NCBI GenBank assembly: GCA_947451525.1
Contig: CANFZM010000020.1
Location: 1-49,565, forward strand
From: Flavobacteriaceae bacterium
GTDB lineage: Bacteria; Bacteroidota; Bacteroidia; Flavobacteriales; Flavobacteriaceae
DNA length: 49,565 nt
Reading direction: 5' to 3'
The translations under genes and the position numbers were made by a program. How positions within the stretch are numbered: the stretch's first letter is position 1; each line of letters starts with the position of its first letter. Positions 8,161-16,400 of this stretch are shown here, piece by piece. The notes under the pieces are model-generated. The model saw only the letters and a list, made by a program, of their open reading frames with translations, made no database searches and was not told the DNA's origin.

Positions 8161-8910
8161 TTATTTCTCATGCAAAAGACCTTTATACCGCAACGCTAAT
8201 TCATTCATAATAAAAGTTGCCATCGTTTTATTTTTAGATTTTATCGCTTCCGCAAATTGTGTATCTTCTACTATATAATATTCAAATCCTTTCACGTATT
8301 CTTCTGGAATTTTTAAAGTCTGGGTAAAGTATTTAGTTTCATACCAATCCTCAATTTTATCCATTAAGGTTTCTTTTTTCTCCACTTCTACTTCTTTTTT
8401 TAGCATTGCGGTTCTACCAGACATCCAATTTAATACTGGATCTAATCCAGCAGACCCTCCAATAAAATTTCCAACGCCTAAAGTAGGATAAGCATTCGAT
8501 GCCGAATTTAACTTTCTTTCTGCAGGGGTGTAATGTTTGGTAAATGGCGATATAATTCCCAAAGAAACGCCAGATAATTTAGTAACTTTTACCTCTTCAA
8601 GTTGATTCAACTTAACTTTGATAGAAATTATAAAAATATTTTCTCCAAAATCTTCAGCCTTCAAAACAACAAGTTTGGTTTGAAAAGCAACTCCCGATAT
8701 TTTAATTAAATCACCCTCTTTCGCATAAATTGAAAATTGTCCTATATCATCTGTAATTAAAGAAGTCCCATCCATAATATTGGTAATTGTTGCCCTTTCA
8801 ACCGGAATCGAATTGGCAATAACTTTAGCATGAAGAATTTTAATATTTTTAATTTGGGAGAAAATTAAAAATGGAAGAAAAATGAGGAAAAGTAGAAATA
8901 GTTTTTTCAT
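8161..8910 (-). CDS. CarboxypepD_reg-like exported protein (tandem paralogue 2)
   Basis: A 249-aa protein with a signal peptide (MKKLFLLFLIFLPFLIFSQ), a CarboxypepD_reg-like N-terminal domain (about 22-112; ILHAKVIANSIPVE, GDLIKISGVAFQ, LNQLEEVKV) and a C-terminal region with SLGIISPFTKHYTPAERKL and DPVLNWMSGRTAMLKKE. The C-terminal about 130 residues are nearly identical to the adjacent gene at 8917-9642, while the N-terminal domain has diverged strongly. That contrast is typical of tandem duplication with selection on, or gene conversion of, one part. The gap to the upstream paralogue is 6 nt, so they are co-transcribed. Function unknown. Confidence 0.82.
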   Translation of the reverse strand: MKKLFLLFLIFLPFLIFSQIKNIKILHAKVIANSIPVERATITNIMDGTSLITDDIGQFSIYAKEGDLIKISGVAFQTKLVVLKAEDFGENIFIISIKVKLNQLEEVKVTKLSGVSLGIISPFTKHYTPAERKLNSASNAYPTLGVGNFIGGSAGLDPVLNWMSGRTAMLKKEVEVEKKETLMDKIEDWYETKYFTQTLKIPEEYVKGFEYYIVEDTQFAEAIKSKNKTMATFIMNELALRYKGLLHEK

Positions 8911-8916
8911 AAAATA

Positions 8917-9642
8917 TTATTTCTCTTGCAAAAGACCTTTGTACCGCACCGCTAAATCATTCATAATAAAAGTTGCCATCGTTTTGTTTTTAGATTTTAC
9001 TGCTTCAGCAAATTTTGCATCTTCTACTATATAATATTCAAATCCCTTTACATATTCATCTGGAATTTTTAGGGTTTGAATAAAGTATTTAGTTTCATAC
9101 CAACCTTCTACTTTATCCATTAAGGTTTCTTTTTTCTCAACTTCTTTTTCTTTTTTAAGCATTGCAGTCCGTCCAGACATCCAGTTTAATATTGGGTCAA
9201 TTCCACCTCCAGAAGTTGCTGTATATAATTTTCGTTCTGCAGGGGTGTAATGTTTTGTAAAAGGAGAAATAATTCCCAAAGAAACCGCATTAATGTTTTT
9301 GAATTCGTTAATTTTTACCTCATCCAGAAACCTAACTATAGGCTCTAATTTAACAAAGAAAAGGTTACTACTAAAATCACTTTCTTTTAATGCTATTTTT
9401 AATCCTTTAAATTGTACCGAAGAGAATAGTAAGGTATCGCCAACACTAGCAGTTATAGAAAAATATCCTCCTTGTTCCGTTAAAGTAGATTTTTCTGTTT
9501 TAAGATTTATCAAATAAATTGCTTCCAAATCATTGTAACTTGACGTGACTTTTCCATTTATTATTTTAGAAATAGAAGCCGTTTGCCCTTGAGCAAAAGT
9601 TACTAAAAAAAGTAAAAGAAAGTTAAATTTAATGGTTTTCAA
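8917..9642 (-). CDS. CarboxypepD_reg-like exported protein (tandem paralogue 1)
   Basis: Paralogue of the next gene, sharing the C-terminal blocks SLGIISPFTKHYTPAERKL and ILNWMSGRTAMLKKE and a near-identical last 80 residues (KYFIQTLKIPDEYVKGFEYY). The only ATG of the frame, at 9708, would give a 40-residue lead before the signal peptide and lies upstream of a TACTTTTG promoter box (9670-9677). A TTG at 9642 gives a normal signal peptide, KTIKFNFLLLFLVTFAQGQ after the initiator, matching the paralogue's layout, so I use it (241 aa). The CarboxypepD_reg-like domain spans roughly residues 25-115. Function unknown. Confidence 0.75.
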   Translation of the reverse strand: MKTIKFNFLLLFLVTFAQGQTASISKIINGKVTSSYNDLEAIYLINLKTEKSTLTEQGGYFSITASVGDTLLFSSVQFKGLKIALKESDFSSNLFFVKLEPIVRFLDEVKINEFKNINAVSLGIISPFTKHYTPAERKLYTATSGGGIDPILNWMSGRTAMLKKEKEVEKKETLMDKVEGWYETKYFIQTLKIPDEYVKGFEYYIVEDAKFAEAVKSKNKTMATFIMNDLAVRYKGLLQEK

Positions 9643-9669
9643 AACAAAAGGTATTGTTAATTGCTTGGA

Positions 9670-9677
9670 CAAAAGTA
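9670..9677 (-). promoter_or_regulatory. -7 box for the CarboxypepD_reg-like gene run
   Basis: TACTTTTG on the minus strand, 27 nt before the proposed TTG start at 9642 and downstream of the ATG at 9708. It argues against the ATG start. Confidence 0.5.
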
Positions 9678-9738
9678 TCCTAAAGTTTTCCAAAAAAAAG
9701 GCCAACACAATTGTAAATCTATGTTAATTATTAATTTG

Positions 9739-9746
9739 TAAATTTG
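9739..9746 (+). promoter_or_regulatory. -7 box for pepE
   Basis: TAAATTTG, matching TAnnTTTG, 19 nt upstream of the pepE ATG. Confidence 0.6.
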
Positions 9747-9765
9747 CCTTAAATTTAAATAACGA

Positions 9766-10467
9766 ATGAAAAACCTAATTATAGCAAGTACCTCAACCCT
9801 TCATGGAGGTGACTATTTAGAATATTTATTGCCAGTCTTAGAAAATCATTTTGCTAATTGCGAAACAATTATTTTCGTTCCGTATGCACGTCCTGGCGGA
9901 ATTACCCATGATGAATATACTCAAACGGTCCAAAAGGCATTTTCTAAAATCAATAAAAAAGTGGTTGGCTTGCATACTTTTAATAATCCTGCAGAAGCTC
10001 TTGCAGCCGCAGAAGGCATTTTCACTGGTGGCGGCAATACCTTTTTATTGGTAACGCAATTGTATCAAAACAAGATCATGGAGGTTTTGTCGAATGTGAT
10101 TACTAATGGAACTCCTTATTTAGGAACTAGTGCCGGCAGTAACATTACAGGTGTTTCTATGCAAACTACTAACGATATGCCTATAATTTACCCTCCAAGT
10201 TTTACCACTTTGGGCGCCATTCCTTTTAATTTGAATCCGCATTATTTGGATGCCGATACCCAAAGTAAGCACATGGGAGAAACTCGAGAAACGCGTATTA
10301 AAGAATTTCATGCCTTTAACGATATTCCGGTTTTAGGATTGCGCGAAGGAAGTTGGCTAGATGTAAAAGGGGACAAAATAATTTTGAAGGGGACTTTAAC
10401 CGCAAGATGGTTCACTCAAAACCAAGAACCAATTGAATTACTACCCGAGTCTAATTTAGGAAAATAA
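9766..10467 (+). CDS. pepE: Dipeptidase E (peptidase family S51)
   Basis: A cytoplasmic serine peptidase that cleaves Asp-X dipeptides. The catalytic Ser122 lies in LGTSAGSN, His159 in LNPHYLDAD and Glu194 in GLREGSW, reproducing the Ser-His-Glu triad of Salmonella PepE. FTGGGNTF (about 86-93) is the conserved Gly loop. Its 233 aa match the family exactly. It is transcribed alone, divergent from the CarboxypepD_reg-like run, with its own -7 box, and ends at a strong bidirectional hairpin shared with tRNA-Gly. Confidence 0.95.
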   Translation: MKNLIIASTSTLHGGDYLEYLLPVLENHFANCETIIFVPYARPGGITHDEYTQTVQKAFSKINKKVVGLHTFNNPAEALAAAEGIFTGGGNTFLLVTQLYQNKIMEVLSNVITNGTPYLGTSAGSNITGVSMQTTNDMPIIYPPSFTTLGAIPFNLNPHYLDADTQSKHMGETRETRIKEFHAFNDIPVLGLREGSWLDVKGDKIILKGTLTARWFTQNQEPIELLPESNLGK

Positions 10468-10474
10468 AGGCAAT

Positions 10475-10506
10475 AAAAAACCCGAATCATCTGATTCGGG
10501 TTTTTT
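10475..10506. terminator. Bidirectional terminator between pepE and tRNA-Gly
   Basis: Nine GC-containing pairs (10481-10489 with 10492-10500, CCCGAATCA) are flanked by A6 on the left and T6 on the right, giving a perfect 15-bp stem that terminates rightward pepE and leftward tRNA transcripts. Confidence 0.85.
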
Positions 10507-10510
10507 GCAG

Positions 10511-10583
<73 letters not shown>

Positions 10584-10727
10584 ATTGTGAGTGCAAATAT
10601 AAAGGATTTGTTTCTTTGGATGCAAATTTTTTTTGAAATTTTTTAGTATCTTTTTTATTTCGTAATTTTCCTGCTCCTAAAAGTTTTATTATTAAATTGT
10701 TACCAATTTTTAAAGTTTAAAAAAAAT

Positions 10728-11180
10728 ATGGAAATCATCAAAAATATCAGTGCAAATGAAACTTTTTTGGTTCGTCATCCAGTTTTAAGAGCGGAAAAAC
10801 CAATAGAAAGTTGCCAGTTTGATGGCGATGCTTTAAAAACGACCCAACATTTCGGCTTATTTATAGATGAAAAATTAATTGGCGTTGTTTCGCTTTTTAA
10901 TAATAAAAATACTACTTTTATATCCCCAAATCAATTTCAGATAAGAGGAATGGCAATTTTACCCAAATTTCAAAAACAAGGATTTGGTAAAAAATTAGTG
11001 AACCACTGCGAGGAATACATCCAAAACCAAAAAGACACTTTAATTTGGTTTAACGCACGCGAAAATGCCGTTTCTTTTTACGAAAAATTACATTATAAAA
11101 AAATTGGAGATCCTTTTTCTATTACAGATATCGGACTTCATTATCTAATGAAAAAAGAAATTGATTACCCTTATGAATAA
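10728..11180 (+). CDS. GNAT-family N-acetyltransferase
   Basis: A 150-aa GCN5-related acetyltransferase. Motif A is visible as RGMAILPKFQKQGFGKKL (about 74-91), with QKQGFGKK forming the pyrophosphate-binding loop for acetyl-CoA. The C-terminal block NARENAVSFYEKLHYKKIG (about 116-134) is the usual motif B. The acyl acceptor cannot be assigned. Its last 8 nt overlap the start of the L,D-transpeptidase gene, so the two are translationally coupled. Confidence 0.9.
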   Translation: MEIIKNISANETFLVRHPVLRAEKPIESCQFDGDALKTTQHFGLFIDEKLIGVVSLFNNKNTTFISPNQFQIRGMAILPKFQKQGFGKKLVNHCEEYIQNQKDTLIWFNARENAVSFYEKLHYKKIGDPFSITDIGLHYLMKKEIDYPYE

Positions 11181-12876
11181 AATTTACTTATTATCCTTTA
11201 TGGTTGTTTTATCCGGTTGTAACAAAACTGGAACTACTAGAACATCGTCTGAGGCTTCTATAATTGACTTTTCTTTTTTTGCAAAAAGCAAAATCACCAT
11301 AGATTCGGTTTCGATTATTAACACTAAAAATGAACACCTCATTGAATTTTACCGCAAGCATCAATTTGAAACAGTTTGGAATTCTGAATTCAATCGAAAT
11401 TGGTTTTTAGACGAAATTTCTAATGCCGAAAATGAAGGCTTGGAACCAGAAGACTACAATTACAAAGAGTTACATTCTTTGGAGGAGAATCGAGAAAATT
11501 TGCCGGATTCTTCTTTAACAAAATACGACATTCTGCTTACACGAAGTGCACAACGGTACATCAACCACCTCAGCAAAGGAAAATTAAACCCTAAATTATT
11601 ATATGCCAATTGGGATTTGGAAGAAAAAGTAGTTCCAATTAATGCCATTTTAAGCGATGGCTTGGATAATGACAATTTAAAAACTGCAATAGAAAATTGC
11701 AAGCCCAAACATTGGATGTACCAAAGATTGAAAGCAAGTTTGAAAATTTTAAAGCAATTTCCAGAAGATAGCCTTACAGAACTGGTAGATTTAAAAGAAC
11801 GGATAGTCCCAAACAAGAAGAATAAATACCTGCCTTTAATTAAAAAAAGACTGCTCTATTGGGGAGATTTTACCGAAAAAGACACGCTTTTAACTACACT
11901 TTATGACAAACAAACGCAAGAAGCGATTAAGATTTTTCAAGCAAGACACGGGCTTAAACCCGATGCTGTTATTGGAAGAAGTACTATTGATGCTCTTAAC
12001 TTTAGCAGAAACCAACGTATAGAACAAGTTATTGCCAACTTGGAACGTTGGAGATGGTTTGCCAATGATTTTGGGAGTCATTATTTATTAATTAACATTC
12101 CAGATTATTCTATTGTTGCCGTAAAAAACAACGACACTTTGCAATCACAACGTGTTGTGGTAGGAAAAGAATCTCGAAAAACCCCGGTATTAGAATCTAA
12201 AATATCTAACATAAATCTAAACCCTAATTGGACTGTTCCACCTACCATTTTAAAGGAAGATATCTATCCAGATGCTATGCAAGACCGGGGCGTTTTCAAG
12301 AAAAAAGGATTAGTTATTTTAGACCAAAAAAATGAAGAAATCAATCCATGGTCTTGGAAAATGGAAGACGCAAATAAATACAAATACGTGCAAAAACCAA
12401 GCAGAAACAATTCATTAGGGTCGATGAAAATTAATTTTCCAAACCACTATTCGGTGTATTTGCACGATACCAACCACCGCGATTTTTTTGCCTATTCGTT
12501 TCGCTCCTTAAGTTCGGGTTGTGTACGTTTAGAAAAACCACTTGAAATGGCTGCCTATATAATAAACGACTCCATAAATTGGTCACTTAAAAGAATTAAA
12601 GACACAACAGATATTGCTTATTATCGCAAACTACAGAGAAAAAAACAACAAGAAATTGACTTAAAAAACACCAAATTAATAGCGAAAAACCCTGCTTTAA
12701 TTATTGAAAATAAACCGTTGCCAAAACCAGAACTAAAAACTATTGTGATTAAAGTTAATGAAAATATTAAACTCCATCAACTGTATTGGACCGCTTGGAA
12801 AACCAATGGCGTTCTCAATTTTAGAGAGGACATTTACTGTTTAGATGCCGATTTGTATAATAAATTAAGATATTAG
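11173..12876 (+). CDS. L,D-transpeptidase (YcbB/LdtD-like) lipoprotein
   Basis: A peptidoglycan 3-3 cross-linking enzyme of the YkuD family. Starting at ATG 11173, the N-terminus MNKIYLLSFMVVLSGC carries a lipobox (LSGC, Cys16). A scaffold domain (about 45-230) leads to a peptidoglycan-binding helix bundle (about 240-276, QEAIKIFQARHGL). The YkuD catalytic domain (about 300-480) has the HDT histidine motif and SSGCVR with nucleophile Cys450. An in-frame ATG at 11161 lies inside the upstream gene and would spoil the lipoprotein signal. The 3' end overlaps the converging YkuD_2 gene by 12 nt. Confidence 0.94.
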   Translation: MNKIYLLSFMVVLSGCNKTGTTRTSSEASIIDFSFFAKSKITIDSVSIINTKNEHLIEFYRKHQFETVWNSEFNRNWFLDEISNAENEGLEPEDYNYKELHSLEENRENLPDSSLTKYDILLTRSAQRYINHLSKGKLNPKLLYANWDLEEKVVPINAILSDGLDNDNLKTAIENCKPKHWMYQRLKASLKILKQFPEDSLTELVDLKERIVPNKKNKYLPLIKKRLLYWGDFTEKDTLLTTLYDKQTQEAIKIFQARHGLKPDAVIGRSTIDALNFSRNQRIEQVIANLERWRWFANDFGSHYLLINIPDYSIVAVKNNDTLQSQRVVVGKESRKTPVLESKISNINLNPNWTVPPTILKEDIYPDAMQDRGVFKKKGLVILDQKNEEINPWSWKMEDANKYKYVQKPSRNNSLGSMKINFPNHYSVYLHDTNHRDFFAYSFRSLSSGCVRLEKPLEMAAYIINDSINWSLKRIKDTTDIAYYRKLQRKKQQEIDLKNTKLIAKNPALIIENKPLPKPELKTIVIKVNENIKLHQLYWTAWKTNGVLNFREDIYCLDADLYNKLRY

Positions 12877-13566
12877 CTTAGTAGTTCCTTTAATGTTTTT
12901 AGAAGGATGATAGATAAAAAGACATGATTTGTTTTTTATAGTTTCAATAATTTTTTTGCTTAATTCCACAGGAACGGCAGGACAACCATGACTTTTACCT
13001 AATCGGCTGTGGTTTTTCAAGAAATTGTCCGATACATAATCGGCTCCGTGAATCACAATGGCTCTTTGTCGAGCGTTATCGTTAATGCCCTTTTCTAATC
13101 CATCTAGTTTTAATGAAGTCCCATGTTTACCTTGGTACACTTCCCCAGTTGCATAAAATCCTAGACTACTTTTATTAGATTCATTAGTATTAGAAAATTG
13201 ATTGGCATAATCTTCCCCTGAATTTTTTCCGTGTGCAACTAAAGTATTCAGTACAATTTTATTTTGAACCATATCAATAATCCACAATCGCTTTACTCTG
13301 GAACTCAAACTGAAGTCTATAATGGTAAGGAAATCCTTTTTAAAGAAGCCTTTTTCTTTAAAAGAATAAAAACCTTTTAATGCTTCTGAGAAACTTTCCA
13401 GATTTGGAATTTGAAAATGATTCGCATTTAAATTATTATAGGCAGAAACCACCCTCTTAGAAGAAGAGATCATTGCACTATTTTTGGGATGAATTTCTTT
13501 TTTGAAATTTGGAACAATAAAAAAGAGACCTATTAAGGTGAGACCTAAAAATGTAATTAATTTCAT
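12865..13566 (-). CDS. Murein L,D-transpeptidase catalytic domain family protein (YkuD_2)
   Basis: A 233-aa exported protein with an N-terminal hydrophobic segment (about 3-20). The YkuD_2-type active site is VIHGADYVSD (His173) followed by SHGCPAVP (His193, Cys195), the Cys/His pair of this class. Family members are annotated as L,D-transpeptidase-like, and some act as carboxypeptidases or in envelope stress. It is tail-to-tail with, and overlaps by 12 nt, a second L,D-transpeptidase gene of a different subfamily. A TATCTTTG -7 box (13603-13610, minus strand) lies 36 nt upstream, with a TTG 20 nt further. Confidence 0.9.
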   Translation of the reverse strand: MKLITFLGLTLIGLFFIVPNFKKEIHPKNSAMISSSKRVVSAYNNLNANHFQIPNLESFSEALKGFYSFKEKGFFKKDFLTIIDFSLSSRVKRLWIIDMVQNKIVLNTLVAHGKNSGEDYANQFSNTNESNKSSLGFYATGEVYQGKHGTSLKLDGLEKGINDNARQRAIVIHGADYVSDNFLKNHSRLGKSHGCPAVPVELSKKIIETIKNKSCLFIYHPSKNIKGTTKLIS

Positions 13567-13862
13567 AATATTAAGTAGGTTAAGATTATTTTTTGCTTTT
13601 TACAAAGATACCATCTCAAAAAAGCAATGTCAAGTTAATTGTGCAATATTTAACGATCAAACACATTATTATTCGACGAAGTGTAATTTTACAGAGGACG
13701 TATTTACATTTTTATAACTTAAAAGAAACACTTTATTTACCTAGAATAGCAATGACAGAAAGGAATTTCTTTGAAAAATATTTTAAAAACTGTAACATTT
13801 AACTATTTTCATAGTCTATTGTATGCAAAGGCAATTTAACTTTGCCGATTGAAAATTAAATT
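13567..13862. other. Intergenic region with divergent promoters
   Basis: 296 nt with no convincing gene; short frames here lack composition or motifs. It holds a minus-strand TATCTTTG (13603-13610) for the YkuD_2 gene and a plus-strand TAACTTTG (13837-13844) for the DUF5916 gene. Nothing else was recognised. Confidence 0.6.
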
Positions 13863-16289
13863 ATGCAGAAATCACTTTCCAATCTTTATGTTTTATTTTT
13901 ATTTATAGGCTTCCTAGGGTTTTCTCAAACTCCTAAGAAAAGTTTGCATACCAAATTTTGTGCCGAAAAAATTACAGTCGATGGAAAACTAAATGAAGAA
14001 ATTTGGGCAAATGCAGAGATTGCAACCAACTTCACTATGACTTCACCTGATAATGGTAAACCAGAATCGAAGGACCATAAAACCGAAGTTAAAGTTGTTT
14101 ATGATAATGATGCTATTTATATTGGAGCCGTTTTATACGACAACGAACCTACTAAAATTCAAAAAGAATTAACCTCCAGAGACAATTGGGCTACAGCCGA
14201 TATGTTTGCGGTTTTTCTTAATGGATATAACGATAGCCAACAAGAATCGCGATTTATTGTCAGTGCTTCTGGAGTACAACTCGATTGCATTTACACCAAC
14301 ACTAATGGAGAAGATTATTCTTGGAATGCAATCTGGGATAGCCATGTAGAAATAACTAGTTACGGCTGGGTGGTGGAAATGAAAATTCCTTATGCTGCGG
14401 TACGTTTTTCTTCGGATAAAAAGCAAACTTGGGGTTTAAATTTCTTTAGAGATGTGAGCCGTGACCGCCAGCAATTCAGTTGGAATTTAATTGATAATAA
14501 AATTAATAATGAAAGTGTTCAAGCCGGAATTTTGGATGGCATTGAAAACATAGAAACCCCTACCCGATTATTTTTAATTCCTTATTCTTCCTATTATGTA
14601 AACAGCAACAAGCAACAAACTACTGGAAAAATAAAAGGTGGATTGGACATAAAATATGGCATCAACGATGCTTTTACATTAGACGCTATTATGATTCCCG
14701 ATTTTGGACAAACTGCCTTCGACAACGTAGTGCTTAATTTAAGTCCGTTCGAGCAACAATTTGGAGAAAACCGTCCTTTCTTTACCGAAGGAACCGACCT
14801 TTTTAATAAAGGTGGTATTTTTTATTCCCGACGAATTGGTGGTGGGCCTTCAACTTCTGCTAATTTAGGAACCGATGAAATTTTCACTAAAAACCCAGCA
14901 ACCGTAAACCTTTTAAATGCTCTAAAAATTTCTGGAAGAACCAAAAACGGCTTAGGAATTGGAGTATTAAATGCAGTTACCGATAAAACCTATGCTGAAA
15001 TAACAAATACCGCTACAGGAGTGCAACGAAAAGAATTGGTAGAGCCTTTGGCCAATTACAACGTTATGGTTTTGAACCAACGTTTTAGAAAAAATTCCTC
15101 CGTTTCTCTTGTAAATACTAACGTTACTCGAAATGGCGAATTTAGGGATGCTAATGTTTCTGCTTTGGTTTTCGATTTGAATACTAAGAAAAATACCTAC
15201 AATGTTTCTGGAGATTATAAATACAGTTATGTAAATGATTTTGGCACTTCCGAAAACAAAAAAGGGCATGAAATGTCTATTAATTTAGCAGAAACTAGTG
15301 GAAAATTTAGATATTCTTTAGGATCCGAATACTATTCTAAAGATTATGATCCGAACGATTTAGGTATCAATTACCAAACCCATTACCACGATTTGTACTC
15401 GAACCAAAGTTACCGCATATTAAAACCAACCAAACAATTTAATAGTTTTTACTTTAATTTAAATGAATATTTAGAATTTGATAATCGAACCGATAGACTA
15501 CAAAACGCTAATTTTTCTTTAAACATAAATACTACCAATAAGAAAAACGATTATTACGGATACGGATTTAATTTTAGACCTATGAAAATATCCGATTTTT
15601 ACGAGCCAAGATCCGATTTTGAAATGAAATATGTTCTGCAGCCGGAATTCGTAAATCCGTGGTTTTATCTTTCTACCAATTACAACCGAAAATTTGCAAT
15701 TGATTTCAATCCGTCTTTTGCAATTATCAATGAGAAAGAACGATACAACCTTAATGCTTCGGTCACACCAAGATACCGTTTTAGCGATAAATTCTCTTTG
15801 AGTTATTCGTTTTCCTATAATTATCAAAACAACAATGTAGGTTGGGTAGCATTTGATGATAACAGTAACACTATTTTTGCTAGAAGAAATAGAACCACTT
15901 ACAGCAACACTTTACAAGGGAAATATTCTATAAATAATGTTATGAACTTCAATTTGTCGGTGCGCCATTATTGGAGTTACGCCTTGAATAATAAATTCAT
16001 GACCCTACAAGATAATGGTACCTTAACTGATAATACGGTCTACACTACCAACCAAGACCGATATTATAATTCATGGAATCTCGATTTATCCTATTCTTGG
16101 TGGTTTGCTCCTGGAAGTCAAATTTCTGTTTTGTACCGAAATAGTTCTTCTTATTATCCTGAGGCAGATTTTAGTCAAAATTATGTACAAAATTTTAAGA
16201 ATGTATTTCGTCCTGAAAGTTTAAACAATGTGCTTTCCATTAGTGTTCGTTATTTTATTGATTACAACAGAGCAAAACACTGGTTTTAA
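13863..16289 (+). CDS. DUF5916 exported protein with N-terminal CBM9-like domain
   Basis: An 808-aa protein: signal peptide (MQKSLSNLYVLFLFIGFLGFSQ), a CBM9-like beta-sandwich (about 32-225; DGKLNEEIWANAE, DNDAIYIGAVLYD, WGLNFFRDVSRDR) and a C-terminal DUF5916 region rich in alternating aromatic strands (about 235-808), resembling an outer-membrane beta-barrel and ending HWF with a terminal Phe. The function of DUF5916 is not established; the CBM9-like fold suggests ligand or carbohydrate recognition. The gene stands alone between its own -7 box and gpmI. Confidence 0.9.
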   Translation: MQKSLSNLYVLFLFIGFLGFSQTPKKSLHTKFCAEKITVDGKLNEEIWANAEIATNFTMTSPDNGKPESKDHKTEVKVVYDNDAIYIGAVLYDNEPTKIQKELTSRDNWATADMFAVFLNGYNDSQQESRFIVSASGVQLDCIYTNTNGEDYSWNAIWDSHVEITSYGWVVEMKIPYAAVRFSSDKKQTWGLNFFRDVSRDRQQFSWNLIDNKINNESVQAGILDGIENIETPTRLFLIPYSSYYVNSNKQQTTGKIKGGLDIKYGINDAFTLDAIMIPDFGQTAFDNVVLNLSPFEQQFGENRPFFTEGTDLFNKGGIFYSRRIGGGPSTSANLGTDEIFTKNPATVNLLNALKISGRTKNGLGIGVLNAVTDKTYAEITNTATGVQRKELVEPLANYNVMVLNQRFRKNSSVSLVNTNVTRNGEFRDANVSALVFDLNTKKNTYNVSGDYKYSYVNDFGTSENKKGHEMSINLAETSGKFRYSLGSEYYSKDYDPNDLGINYQTHYHDLYSNQSYRILKPTKQFNSFYFNLNEYLEFDNRTDRLQNANFSLNINTTNKKNDYYGYGFNFRPMKISDFYEPRSDFEMKYVLQPEFVNPWFYLSTNYNRKFAIDFNPSFAIINEKERYNLNASVTPRYRFSDKFSLSYSFSYNYQNNNVGWVAFDDNSNTIFARRNRTTYSNTLQGKYSINNVMNFNLSVRHYWSYALNNKFMTLQDNGTLTDNTVYTTNQDRYYNSWNLDLSYSWWFAPGSQISVLYRNSSSYYPEADFSQNYVQNFKNVFRPESLNNVLSISVRYFIDYNRAKHWF

Positions 16290-16400
16290 AACTACTATAT
16301 TCGTAAAGACTAAAACGATTTCGTTATTTTTAGTTAAAATTACCTACTACTTTCTAAATGCGATTTTGCAAATGATTATCTTTGTAAAAATTTAAATCTC

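Noticed and set aside
13593..13802. Two short overlapping plus-strand frames in the gap before the DUF5916 gene
   Set aside because: No start context, no family resemblance, and they overlap promoter boxes of the flanking genes.
14967..15269. Antisense frame of about 100 codons within the DUF5916 gene
   Set aside because: Shadow frame; the plus-strand DUF5916 protein accounts for the region.
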